Source: Eisenbergiella sp900555195 (GTDB lineage: Bacteria; Bacillota; Clostridia; Lachnospirales; Lachnospiraceae). Taken from it: a stretch of DNA of 27,506 nucleotides. Position numbers and translations under genes: made by a program. Under the pieces are notes generated by a model. The model saw only the letters and a list, made by a program, of their open reading frames with translations. It was not told the DNA's origin and made no database searches. Location: the NCBI GenBank assembly GCA_902492555.1, contig CABUMH010000050.1, forward strand, positions 1-27,506, read 5' to 3'. Of this stretch, positions 7,220-14,810 are shown piece by piece (position 1 is the stretch's first letter; every line of letters starts with the position of its first letter).

Positions 7220-10200
7220 TCTTTTCTTTCTCCTTCCTCCAAATGCCATTCAATACGGCTTCCTTTTTCGTCCTTTTTCACCACCAGCTGGCGCTCGATC
7301 TGTTCCTTCAGTTCCGGCACATGGGAAATGATCCCCACCAGCCGCTTTCCTCCCGCCAGCTTCTGCAGGATCCGGATGGCGCGCATCCTGCTTTCTTCAT
7401 CCAGCATGCCGAAGCCTTCATCAATGAACATGGCGTCTATCCGCACGTTCCCCGCCGCGTTCTGGATCACATCCGCCATCCCCAGGGCCATGGCCAGGGC
7501 GGTGAGAAAGGATTCTCCACCGGAGAGGGTCTTCACATCGCGCACCTTATCCGTGACCAGACTGTAGACATCCAGATCCAGCCCTACCTCTCCCTGTTTG
7601 CCCAGAGCGTCCAGTTCCCGGCACTGCAGCAGAAACTGTCCGTCCGTCATCACCCGAAGCCTTTGGTTCGCCGCATGGATCATGCGGTTGAAATACTGCC
7701 GCTGCACATAGGTCTGAAAGTCCAGTCCGGCAGAACCCGTCAGCTTCCCATTGGCCGTCTGATAAAGACGTCTAACGGATGCATAGGCTTCTTCCAGCCG
7801 CTCCCGTTCCTTCCACAGTCCATCCAGGTTCCGTCTGGCCTGCGCGTTCCTTCCATACACGGCGGCCAGGCGGTTTTCCTTCTCTTCCAGCGCCTCCTGC
7901 CGGACAGCGATCCGCGCTGCCTCCTGTTCCCACTCCTGTGTATCCGTCCGCATTCTGCCCTTCGTCTGCTCCTCATACTGCGCGTTCACAGCGCGGCAGC
8001 GGATCAGGCGTTCTTCGTAAGCGCGCGTCTCCTGCTCCCAGCGTTCCATCTCTTCCAGGGGCCGTCTGGCACACAGGTATTCTTCCTCCGTTTGAAATCC
8101 CTGCTCCCTCAGGCTATCCCTGTAGGCTGTCTGCGCTGCTGCAAGGGAGGCGGTCAGCCTGTCCGCGTTCTCCAAAGCGGCCGTAAGCCTTCCGCTTTTC
8201 TCCTGTTCCTGCCGCTGGAGGGCCGTTTTCTGCTCTTCCCTGACAAGACGTTCTTTTTCCAGCGCCTCCTTTTCCTGCTCCAGGCTGGCAAGGCCTGCCC
8301 GCACGGCTTCTTCCTCCTGCTCGGGCAGACGCTTCTTCAGCTGCCCCGCCTCAGCCAGGCTGCGGGCCAGTTCTTCCTTCTTCTCCTGCCTGCGCCTCTG
8401 GGCTTTAGCAAGCTGCGCCTGCGCCTCTTCCTGCTGGCTGTGCCCACGCTCCTGTTCCTTCTGGTTGTCCGCGAGCTTCCTTCCGGCCTCTTCGGCGCTC
8501 TTAAGCCGGCTCCTTACAGCATCCAGTTCCTTCTTGCAGGCCAGGGACGCCTGCCGGATGGGCTCATACAGGGAAGCCGCCTGTCCGGCTTCCCGCTCAT
8601 TTTCTTCCCGTTCGTTTTCTTCCCCTCTGTTTTCTTCCCACGCATCCCCCAGAAGGGCGCCGCTCTCCTCCAGCACCCGCTTCTTCTGCTGCCTCATCCG
8701 CTCTGCGGCGCGCACCGCCTCCTGGGAACTGGCGGAGCGGTTCTGTTCCGCCGCATCCCGCAGCTTTTTCTTTTCTTCCACCTCTTTCTGCGTTACGGCC
8801 TCTTCCGGCAGCTTGGCACGGTTCGGATGATGGAGCGAGCCGCAGACCGGACAGGGGCTTCCTTCCTCCAGCTCTTCCGCCATAATGCCGGCCTGGGCCT
8901 TCAGGAAGAGCTGGTATGCCCTCTCATACTCCGCTTCGGTCAGGCGGTATCTGCCATCGTCTGCCGCTGCGCGCACTTTGCAGCGTTTCCATTCCTGTTC
9001 CTGTTCTTCCCATCTTCGGGCACCTTCCTGCAGGGCTGCTAAGCGCCGTTCTCTCTCTTCCAGTTCCGCAGCCCTTCGCTGATGCTCCGGCTGCATGGCC
9101 GCCTCCCGTTCCAGCTGCGTCCTTTGCTCCGCCAGCTCTTCCAGCTGCCTTTTTCGTTCTTCCAGACGCTTTTCCCAGGAAAGCTGCTCCTCTTCGGCCT
9201 CTTTTACTGCTTCCTCCGTTTCCCTACAGGCCCGCGCTGCCTTCTTCCATTCCTCAAACACAGGAAGCACATCTTCCATCCGGGTAATCTGCGCCTGGAG
9301 AACGGATATGCGCACGCTGCAGATCTCGTTTTGCTCCGCACTCCGCCTCTCCGCCGCTTCTCTGCGGGGCGCCAATCCTTCCAATTCCTTTTTAAGCGCC
9401 GCGATCCCATCCAAGGAAGCCTTTCGCTCCTTCTGCCTCTCCAGGTAGAGCGCCTCATGGGCCGCCGTCTTCTCCGCCCTTCTGGCAGCCTGCAGCCGTT
9501 CTTTCTTTTCCGCCTGTTCCGGCTCCTGGGAGAGCAGTTCCTCCAATTCCTGCTTATGCGCTTCCCACTGGTCAAACAGCCGGTTTCCCTCTTCCGCCTG
9601 ACGGATGCGCGCTTCCAGGGCCGACCGCGCTTCGGCCCCCTCCTTTTTTTCCTGCCTGCAGGCCGTAAGTTCTCTCTCTTCTTTCTGAAGCAGCGCTTCC
9701 AGCGCCTCCTGAAGCTGTCCGGTTCCTGTTTCTTTTCTGGAAAGCAGCTCTTCCCAGGACGGTTCCTCCCATCCCAACGCTTCCACGTTGGCAAGTTCGT
9801 GCTCAATCAGCTTCCGGTTGTCCTCCAGCTGGCCGAACAGCCGGTTATTTTCCTCCTTCAGCTTACCCTGGATACGGCTGTAGATGCCGGTATTGAAGAT
9901 CCGGGAAAAAATCTCCTTTCTCTCCCTGGAAGATGCGCACAGCAGTTTCAGATAATCTCCCTGGGCGATCATTGCGATCTGAGAGAACTGGTTGAAATCC
10001 ACGCCCAGAATTTCCTGTATTTTCTGGTTCACTTCCCGCACATTTCCGGGATACTCCCGTTTATCCGGCAATGTGAGGGATGCCTTCGCCGCCACCTGAA
10101 TGATGCCATACTGGCCGTTTTTATTCTTCCTTCTGCTCATCCGGCTGTAGGAGGGGCAGCGGGTAACCTCATAGACATCCCCCCTCTGTTGGAAGCGCAG

Positions 10201-10437
10201 CGTCACCCAGGTCTCCTGTCCGTCGTCGGCATACTGACTGCGCAGCATGCCCCCTTCCCTCTTCTGGCCGCTGCTCTCACCGAACAGGGCAAAGGAAATC
10301 GCATCAAAAATCGTCGTCTTTCCCGCGCCGGTATCCCCGGTAATCAGAAAGATCCCGTGATCCAGCCTTTCAAAATCCACCGTCACCTGGCCCGCATAGG
10401 AACCGAAGGCGCTCATTGTCACGCATAAAGGTTTCAC
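7216..10437 (-). CDS. sbcC: exonuclease SbcC, ATPase subunit of SbcCD
   Basis: A 1073-residue SMC-like protein. The N-terminal part has Walker A ITGDTGAGKTTIFDAI (about 33-48). Two long charged coiled coils flank a zinc hook CPVC (about residue 528). The C-terminal part has the ABC signature TLSGGESFLTALAMALG and Walker B IDAMFIDEGFGMLDEES. The length is normal for the family (about 1050). Two SbcC chains with two SbcD subunits open hairpins and blocked DNA ends in an ATP-dependent way. It starts with GTG at 10437, overlapping the sbcD TGA by 4 bases, and it overlaps the GH42 ATG at its own end, so all three are probably translated from one message. Confidence 0.96.
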   Translation of the reverse strand: MKPLCVTMSAFGSYAGQVTVDFERLDHGIFLITGDTGAGKTTIFDAISFALFGESSGQKREGGMLRSQYADDGQETWVTLRFQQRGDVYEVTRCPSYSRMSRRKNKNGQYGIIQVAAKASLTLPDKREYPGNVREVNQKIQEILGVDFNQFSQIAMIAQGDYLKLLCASSRERKEIFSRIFNTGIYSRIQGKLKEENNRLFGQLEDNRKLIEHELANVEALGWEEPSWEELLSRKETGTGQLQEALEALLQKEERELTACRQEKKEGAEARSALEARIRQAEEGNRLFDQWEAHKQELEELLSQEPEQAEKKERLQAARRAEKTAAHEALYLERQKERKASLDGIAALKKELEGLAPRREAAERRSAEQNEICSVRISVLQAQITRMEDVLPVFEEWKKAARACRETEEAVKEAEEEQLSWEKRLEERKRQLEELAEQRTQLEREAAMQPEHQRRAAELEERERRLAALQEGARRWEEQEQEWKRCKVRAAADDGRYRLTEAEYERAYQLFLKAQAGIMAEELEEGSPCPVCGSLHHPNRAKLPEEAVTQKEVEEKKKLRDAAEQNRSASSQEAVRAAERMRQQKKRVLEESGALLGDAWEENRGEENEREENEREAGQAASLYEPIRQASLACKKELDAVRSRLKSAEEAGRKLADNQKEQERGHSQQEEAQAQLAKAQRRRQEKKEELARSLAEAGQLKKRLPEQEEEAVRAGLASLEQEKEALEKERLVREEQKTALQRQEQEKSGRLTAALENADRLTASLAAAQTAYRDSLREQGFQTEEEYLCARRPLEEMERWEQETRAYEERLIRCRAVNAQYEEQTKGRMRTDTQEWEQEAARIAVRQEALEEKENRLAAVYGRNAQARRNLDGLWKERERLEEAYASVRRLYQTANGKLTGSAGLDFQTYVQRQYFNRMIHAANQRLRVMTDGQFLLQCRELDALGKQGEVGLDLDVYSLVTDKVRDVKTLSGGESFLTALAMALGMADVIQNAAGNVRIDAMFIDEGFGMLDEESRMRAIRILQKLAGGKRLVGIISHVPELKEQIERQLVVKKDEKGSRIEWHLEEGERKE

Positions 10438-11612
10438 TGGCCTTCTTCCTCCTTTGCTTCCTGTATCAAACGCTCCATCAGCCGCACTTCCCCGGACGTA
10501 AGCGGGACATGGTGCACAGCTTCAAAGAACTGGCGGAACGCCTCCATGGGTGAAAGTACGGGAAGCGCCTCTCCCTCCCCTTCTTCCTTCATCCGCCTTC
10601 TCGTCCGTTCGTTGTCCAGCCGCAGTTCCAGCAAATGGTCGAACCGTTCCTCCAGCTTCTCACGAATGCGGTAGGCCTCTTCCTCATCCGTAATGGTAAC
10701 GCTGACAAAATCGCGGCAGACTTTTCCCTCCGGCGCCAAGTCCAGCACCTCCTGCAGCGTTCCCACAAGCCGCCTCACATCCTGCGTTCCGCTAAGGGGC
10801 AGGAAATCGATCTTAGGCTCTTCCCCCTTAGGCCCCAGCGTCACAACCGTAACCGCCTTATGATGGCGCTCCTCGCTGACCGAATACTTATAAGGGCTCC
10901 CACAGTAACGCACCGCGTTCCGGCCCGCCTGCTGTGCCCCGTGCAGATGTCCCAGGGCCGCATAATCAAAATCGTCCAAAACGCCGGCATCTATCCGATC
11001 CAGCCCTCCGGCCATGATCACCGCAGTCTCCGATTCGCAGGTCTCGGGTTCCTTCGACCGGCCCGCATAGAATTGGTGGGAAAGGAGCACGTTGCGGATC
11101 CTGCGGTCGATTTCCTCCCGGCTCAGAATGGAGCGAACCGCGCTCTCATAATCCGTAACCTCCCCTTCCGGGAACAGATGGCGCACATAACCAGGTTTCA
11201 AAAAGGGCAGCAAATAAAAAGCCACAGGGCCGTATTCGTCCTCCAGCACGATTTTCTTCAGATGTTCCTCCGCCTTCACCGGCGGAAACACGGATAAGTG
11301 GATCTGATGTTTTTCCAGAAATGAGGACGCATAGGAAAGCCGCTCCGGAGAATCATGGTTGCCCGCAATGATCAGAACGGGGATCCCTGGTTCTATCCCG
11401 GAAAGTTCCTCCAGAAAATGGTCAAACACCTGATAGGCTTCTCCGGAAGGAGCCGCCTTATCATAGATATCCCCGCAGATCAGGATCACATCCGGCCGCT
11501 CGCTCGCGGCATAGAATACGATCTGCGCTAAAACATGCTCCTGATTCTCCCGCAGGCTATAACCGTTCAACAGCTTTCCGATATGCAGATCCGATATGTG
11601 AAACAGCTTCAT
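10434..11612 (-). CDS. sbcD: exonuclease SbcD, nuclease subunit of SbcCD
   Basis: A 392-residue Mre11-type nuclease. The phosphoesterase motifs are in order: MKLFHISDLHIGK (DxH), ILICGDIYD, IIAGNHDSPERL, LLSHQF and ALGHLHGAQ. The start at 11612 is chosen because the DLH motif normally lies within the first ten residues; the 12-codon upstream extension has no family support. It begins 7 bases after the methyltransferase stop and overlaps sbcC by 4 bases. It supplies the Mn-dependent endo/exonuclease activity of the SbcCD complex. Confidence 0.96.
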   Translation of the reverse strand: MKLFHISDLHIGKLLNGYSLRENQEHVLAQIVFYAASERPDVILICGDIYDKAAPSGEAYQVFDHFLEELSGIEPGIPVLIIAGNHDSPERLSYASSFLEKHQIHLSVFPPVKAEEHLKKIVLEDEYGPVAFYLLPFLKPGYVRHLFPEGEVTDYESAVRSILSREEIDRRIRNVLLSHQFYAGRSKEPETCESETAVIMAGGLDRIDAGVLDDFDYAALGHLHGAQQAGRNAVRYCGSPYKYSVSEERHHKAVTVVTLGPKGEEPKIDFLPLSGTQDVRRLVGTLQEVLDLAPEGKVCRDFVSVTITDEEEAYRIREKLEERFDHLLELRLDNERTRRRMKEEGEGEALPVLSPMEAFRQFFEAVHHVPLTSGEVRLMERLIQEAKEEEGQ

Positions 11613-11619
11613 GGTTTTC

Positions 11620-12360
11620 TCACTTCTCCCCGCGCTGTGCGGAGACAATCAGCATCATGGGCCTTCTTAATTCATCCCGCATGGCAGGGTTCCCGCGCAT
11701 CGCCTCTTCAGTAGGGCCGGGCTCCACGCAGTGGCGGATCGTATATCCCCGCTTCAGAAGCCCTTCCAGATAGGTGGTCAGGGTGCGGTGATATTTCACC
11801 ACGTTTTCTCCCAGGAACACCGCATCCCTTTTGCCTTCCAGGAAGTAATGATCCACGGGGAAATGCAGGATCCGGCCGTTCTCATCATAATACCAGTCCT
11901 GCTTTCCCTCTGCCGTGAATACCGGATGTTCCACATTATACAAAAGCATTCCGCCGGGGCGCAGCCATCTGGTTACCTTGTCCAGAAACGCATCATAGGA
12001 AGCGAGATAATGCAGCATCAGGGAACAGAGCACCACGTCAAAGCTGGCTTCCTCAAAGGAGACGTCTTCAAATGCTGCCCTGCGGTATTCGATTCCATCC
12101 ATGGCATTGATCTGCCTGGCCTTCTCAAGCATCCGTTCGGATATATCGACTCCGATCACCTTCCTGGCCCCGCTTTTTCTGGCATAGGCCGCATGCCATC
12201 CAAGGCCGCAGCCCAGATCCAGCACCGTCTTGTCCGTAAAATCCGGAAGAAGCGGCCGCAGCGTCTCCCATTCCCCAGCGCCTGCCAGCCCTTCGGTGCT
12301 TCTGGACATGCTGTTGTATTTTTCAAAAAAGACAGGATCGTCGTATTTGTTTTCTTTCAT
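11620..12360 (-). CDS. class I SAM-dependent methyltransferase
   Basis: A 246-residue protein of the UbiE/Methyltransf_11 type. The SAM-binding motif I is TVLDLGCGLGWHAAYA (about 44-59), the acidic ribose-binding residue is in VIGVDISERML, and motif IV is SFDVVLCSLMLHYL with LRPGGMLLYNVEHPVF after it. An AAGGA site precedes the ATG. The substrate is unknown; the later region (DWYYDENGRILHFPVDHYFLEG, HRTLTTYLEGLLKRGY) resembles small-molecule methyltransferases of Firmicutes. It lies 22 bases after the M24 peptidase and 7 bases before sbcD; a role in repair is not implied by the sequence. Confidence 0.86.
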   Translation of the reverse strand: MKENKYDDPVFFEKYNSMSRSTEGLAGAGEWETLRPLLPDFTDKTVLDLGCGLGWHAAYARKSGARKVIGVDISERMLEKARQINAMDGIEYRRAAFEDVSFEEASFDVVLCSLMLHYLASYDAFLDKVTRWLRPGGMLLYNVEHPVFTAEGKQDWYYDENGRILHFPVDHYFLEGKRDAVFLGENVVKYHRTLTTYLEGLLKRGYTIRHCVEPGPTEEAMRGNPAMRDELRRPMMLIVSAQRGEK

Positions 12361-12382
12361 CTTTATAAAATCCTTTTCAAGC

Positions 12383-13489
12383 TTAGACGCACAAAATCTT
12401 TTCCCTGGACGCCTGATTCAGCACTTCCGTCTCTCCCTTATCATTGATCAGGATGATGTTCTCAATCCGGACGCCGCCCTTCCCCGGAAGGTAGATGCCC
12501 GGCTCCACAGAGAAGGCCATTCCCGCATCCAGCTGCATGGGATTATTGCCATGGATATAAGGGCCTTCATGAACAGAATAGCCGATCCCGTGTCCCAGAC
12601 GGTACGGGAAGTATGCCCCATATCCCGCTTCTTCGATCACCTGGCGCGCGGCCCGGTCAACCTCCGGCACAAATGCCCCCTTCTTCGCGGCAGCCTGCCC
12701 CGCAAGCTGGGAACGGTTAACGATATCATAAATTTCCCCGATCTTCTCGTCAATGCTCCCCACGAACACGGTACGGCTCATATCGGAATTCATGCCATGA
12801 ACCTGGCAGCCATAATCCAGGATCATATGATCCTGCTCCTGGATGATGCGCTTATCGCCGCAGTAATGGGGAAAACCGGCATTCGGGCCGGAGGCCACCA
12901 ATCCACCTCCCCCTTCTCCGCCGAATTCCTGCATCTTCTCCGCCAGGTAATCCCTGATCTGTCCTTCGCTGACGCCTGGACGGATGAAATTGCAGGCCTC
13001 TTCAAATGCCCGATCCGCAATGCGCGCAGCGACGCGCAGATTTTCCATTTCTTCCGGCGTCTTGCGGATCCGCACTTCCTCCAGAAAACGCTTGCCGCTG
13101 CTGAAGGATACCTCCATCTCGTCTTCGATATCAAGAAGCTGAAACGCCTGCACGGACTGGTTCACCAGAATCCTGCCGCCTAGCAGGCCATATTTCGAGA
13201 GCACTTTCCGCAGCTCGGCCGTCATGGAATCCCCATCAAACCAGCTGTATACCGGGATATCCTCCCCGTAAGCCTCCCGCATTTCCTCCGCATACAGCAG
13301 ATTGCAGAAATAGAACCGCTCCCGCTTGCGCGTCAGGAAGAATCCCTGAAACCGCTCGCACATCATCGGGGAAAAGCCGGTGAAAAACCGCAGTTCTTCA
13401 GACGGAGCGATCAGAACCGCGTCATAATCCGACGCGAGAAGCGCCTGCTCCAGTTTATTCAAATAAAAAGTGCTCACCGAATGATCCAT
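12383..13489 (-). CDS. M24 family metallopeptidase (Xaa-Pro aminopeptidase-like)
   Basis: A 368-residue protein with a creatinase-type N-domain (about 1-125) and a C-terminal pita-bread domain. The five metal ligands are visible: Asp in HMILDYGC, Asp in GMNSDMSR, His in RLGHGIGYSVHEGP, Glu in FSVEPGIYLP and Glu in GVRIENII. Enzymes of this type cut X-Pro bonds in cytoplasmic peptides. The start at 13489 has AAAGGAGG 8 bases upstream; an earlier in-frame ATG (13522) lies in a hairpin and is unlikely. It is the first gene of the run through methyltransferase, sbcD, sbcC and GH42. Confidence 0.94.
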   Translation of the reverse strand: MDHSVSTFYLNKLEQALLASDYDAVLIAPSEELRFFTGFSPMMCERFQGFFLTRKRERFYFCNLLYAEEMREAYGEDIPVYSWFDGDSMTAELRKVLSKYGLLGGRILVNQSVQAFQLLDIEDEMEVSFSSGKRFLEEVRIRKTPEEMENLRVAARIADRAFEEACNFIRPGVSEGQIRDYLAEKMQEFGGEGGGGLVASGPNAGFPHYCGDKRIIQEQDHMILDYGCQVHGMNSDMSRTVFVGSIDEKIGEIYDIVNRSQLAGQAAAKKGAFVPEVDRAARQVIEEAGYGAYFPYRLGHGIGYSVHEGPYIHGNNPMQLDAGMAFSVEPGIYLPGKGGVRIENIILINDKGETEVLNQASREKILCV

Positions 13490-13520
13490 TGCCAAGTCCT
13501 CCTTTTCTCTTATCCAACCC

Positions 13521-13591
13521 ATCCGGCCTATCGCGAAGCGATTGGAATGGCCGGATGCCGTTACAATTTGGCTGAAGGCTGAATTGTAACG
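13521..13591. other. two adjacent stem-loops upstream of the M24 peptidase
   Basis: The first stem is ATCCGGCC (13521-13528) with GGCCGGAT (13549-13556), enclosing an inner ATCGC/GCGAT hairpin. The second is CGTTACAATT (13559-13568) with AATTGTAACG (13582-13591), perfect over 10 bp with a 13-nt loop. There is no strong U-run on either strand. They sit between the Rpn gene stop and the peptidase ribosome site; on the minus strand they could slow or end transcripts from the Rpn gene, or be a small palindromic repeat. Confidence 0.5.
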
Positions 13592-13598
13592 ATATTTC

Positions 13599-14249
13599 TT
13601 ATCTTTTCAGCCCCGTTTCTTCCATAAAAACTTCTATTGTCCCCGACTGTGCAGCAGCCCGCAGCCAGCTTTCCAAGAGAGATGCATCCGTCTGCATAAG
13701 AATCTGCGCTTTTAACTTTTCCGGCACGGTTCCTTTCAGCCCAAGCAGTAAAACAACCGCCTCTGCTTTTCCTTCCGTTCTCCCCTTCTTTATTCCTTCC
13801 TGTATTCCTTCCTCTTTCCCAATCTGGAATTCTGCCTGTCTCAGCTTCTTCAGTTCCTCTTCCTCGTTATACTCAAAGATTGACATAGCGATCACCTCCG
13901 CTCTCTGGCTGCGCAGGAAATCTGCAAGGATCCCTTCCTCGATGCATTCCGCCACAGCCCTCTCCACCGCTTCCTCTATCGCTGCACTGCCTCCTGCATA
14001 GCTTCTGATGCGCGCTACGAATTCGCTGTATTCCCGTAGCGTCCGGCACCGCTCCATCAGTTCCTGGTTATACCCCTTATTGATATTCAGAAACCTTACC
14101 TTCAATTCCAATTCCGGTTCTTCCCCGTCCGTCTGTCCCGGACTTGCAGCAAAGGCATCCGACAGTTTCAGCAGTTCCTTTTTATCATGGAACAGCATCC
14201 GAAAAACCGAATCCTTATACTTCCTGTTAGCGTGTACCTTTCCGTTCAT
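13599..14249 (-). CDS. Rpn-family (PD-(D/E)XK nuclease/putative transposase) protein lacking the nuclease core
   Basis: The 216-residue product starts MNGKVHANRKYKDSVFRMLF, the conserved N-terminus of clostridial Rpn proteins. It then jumps from HDKKELL to KLSDAF, and continues with PELELKVRFLNINKGYNQELM and the long charged C-terminal tail (EGIQEGIKKGRTEGKAEA). In intact relatives about 100 residues stand between these parts and carry the PD-(D/E)XK active site (the VDFELMLYEHQS-type region); none of that is here. The deletion is in frame, so a protein can be made but should not cut DNA. Start: TGGAAAGGAG lies upstream of the ATG at 14249. The gene is preceded by a long leader and a plausible promoter. 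Confidence 0.75.
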   Translation of the reverse strand: MNGKVHANRKYKDSVFRMLFHDKKELLKLSDAFAASPGQTDGEEPELELKVRFLNINKGYNQELMERCRTLREYSEFVARIRSYAGGSAAIEEAVERAVAECIEEGILADFLRSQRAEVIAMSIFEYNEEEELKKLRQAEFQIGKEEGIQEGIKKGRTEGKAEAVVLLLGLKGTVPEKLKAQILMQTDASLLESWLRAAAQSGTIEVFMEETGLKR

Positions 14250-14334
14250 GGTTTGCTCCTTTCCAGCACAGGCATTCAGGAAGGAATTTGCAGCCTCATC
14301 GTCTTCCTTCCCCTTGCCCCGCGCACAATGGGCG

Positions 14335-14367
14335 GCAGGAGCGGCATTCCTTTTCGTCCGCTCCTGC
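14335..14367 (-). other. perfect 10-bp hairpin in the Rpn gene leader
   Basis: GCAGGAGCGG pairs with CCGCTCCTGC around a 13-nt loop. No U-run follows on the minus strand. It lies in the roughly 240-base leader between the promoter at 14499-14527 and the start codon, and could be a processing or attenuation structure. Confidence 0.4.
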
Positions 14368-14498
14368 TGATGTCAAATGTTGCAAAATCAGGGAATTGAT
14401 CGTCAGCATAGAGTTTCCGAAATGAATGTCAGAATGAACAGACGGCGGATATTCCGCCAAAAGCCGAACGGCTCCACAGAAAATTTATGCCTGGGTGT

Positions 14499-14527
14499 AT
14501 TGTATCACCTTACGCAGTCTCGTACAA
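14499..14527 (-). promoter_or_regulatory. sigma-A-type promoter for the Rpn gene
   Basis: On the minus strand TTGTAC (14527-14522), a 17-bp spacer and TACAAT (14504-14499). This would give a leader of about 240 bases before the ATG at 14249. Confidence 0.5.
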
Positions 14528-14608
14528 GCAAAGCTGCAAATAATTTTTACAGCTTTTTAGCTGTACTTTCTGAAGAAATGCGGTATACTAAAGATGGGAG
14601 GGATGCTT

Positions 14609-14665
14609 ATGTTTGCTTGGTTGATGTGGATTTTTCAATTTCTGAAAGACAAAGCAAAATCGTAA
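14609..14665 (+). CDS. possible 18-residue hydrophobic peptide
   Basis: In a non-coding stretch of about 560 bases, GGGAGGG (14596-14602) stands 6 bases before an ATG that opens MFAWLMWIFQFLKDKAKS and then TAA. The peptide is a short Trp/Phe-rich hydrophobic helix with a basic tail, the shape of small membrane peptides and type I toxins. A TATACT (14584-14589) could be a -10 box, with only a poor -35 before it, and a strong hairpin at 14744-14806 could end the transcript. No homologue is recognised; chance is a real possibility. The rest of 14250-14810 holds only the Rpn leader and this terminator. Confidence 0.28.
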   Translation: MFAWLMWIFQFLKDKAKS

Positions 14666-14743
14666 CTGCTGTAAAGGAACAATGCAACGGGCTGTTCATA
14701 TGGTTCTTTTCAAAATGATCCAGTTATAAACGGCCCACAGTAA

Positions 14744-14806
14744 GCAAAAAGCTTCCGGGATATCCGTTGGGCCTTTGTTGGCTTCGGATATTCCGGAAGT
14801 TTTTGC
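14744..14806 (-). terminator. strong terminator after recQ, probably bidirectional
   Basis: A long near-perfect inverted repeat: GCAAAAAGCTTCCGGGATATCCG (14744-14766) against CGGATATTCCGGAAGTTTTTGC (14785-14806), with an 18-nt loop. The arms end in A5 and T5, so it can stop transcription in both directions. It begins 5 bases after the recQ stop. Confidence 0.82.
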
Positions 14807-14810
14807 TGCA

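Noticed and set aside
6994..10428. Long plus-strand open frames (682 and 448 codons) opposite sbcC and GH42
   Set aside because: They are antisense shadows of high-GC coding sequence with Leu/Pro/Arg/Phe-rich translations and no family motifs; sbcC on the other strand is complete.
14377..14718. 113-codon plus-strand frame in the gap upstream of recQ
   Set aside because: No ribosome site at its start, no family resemblance, and it runs through the divergent Rpn promoter; the short 14609 frame is the better small-gene candidate.
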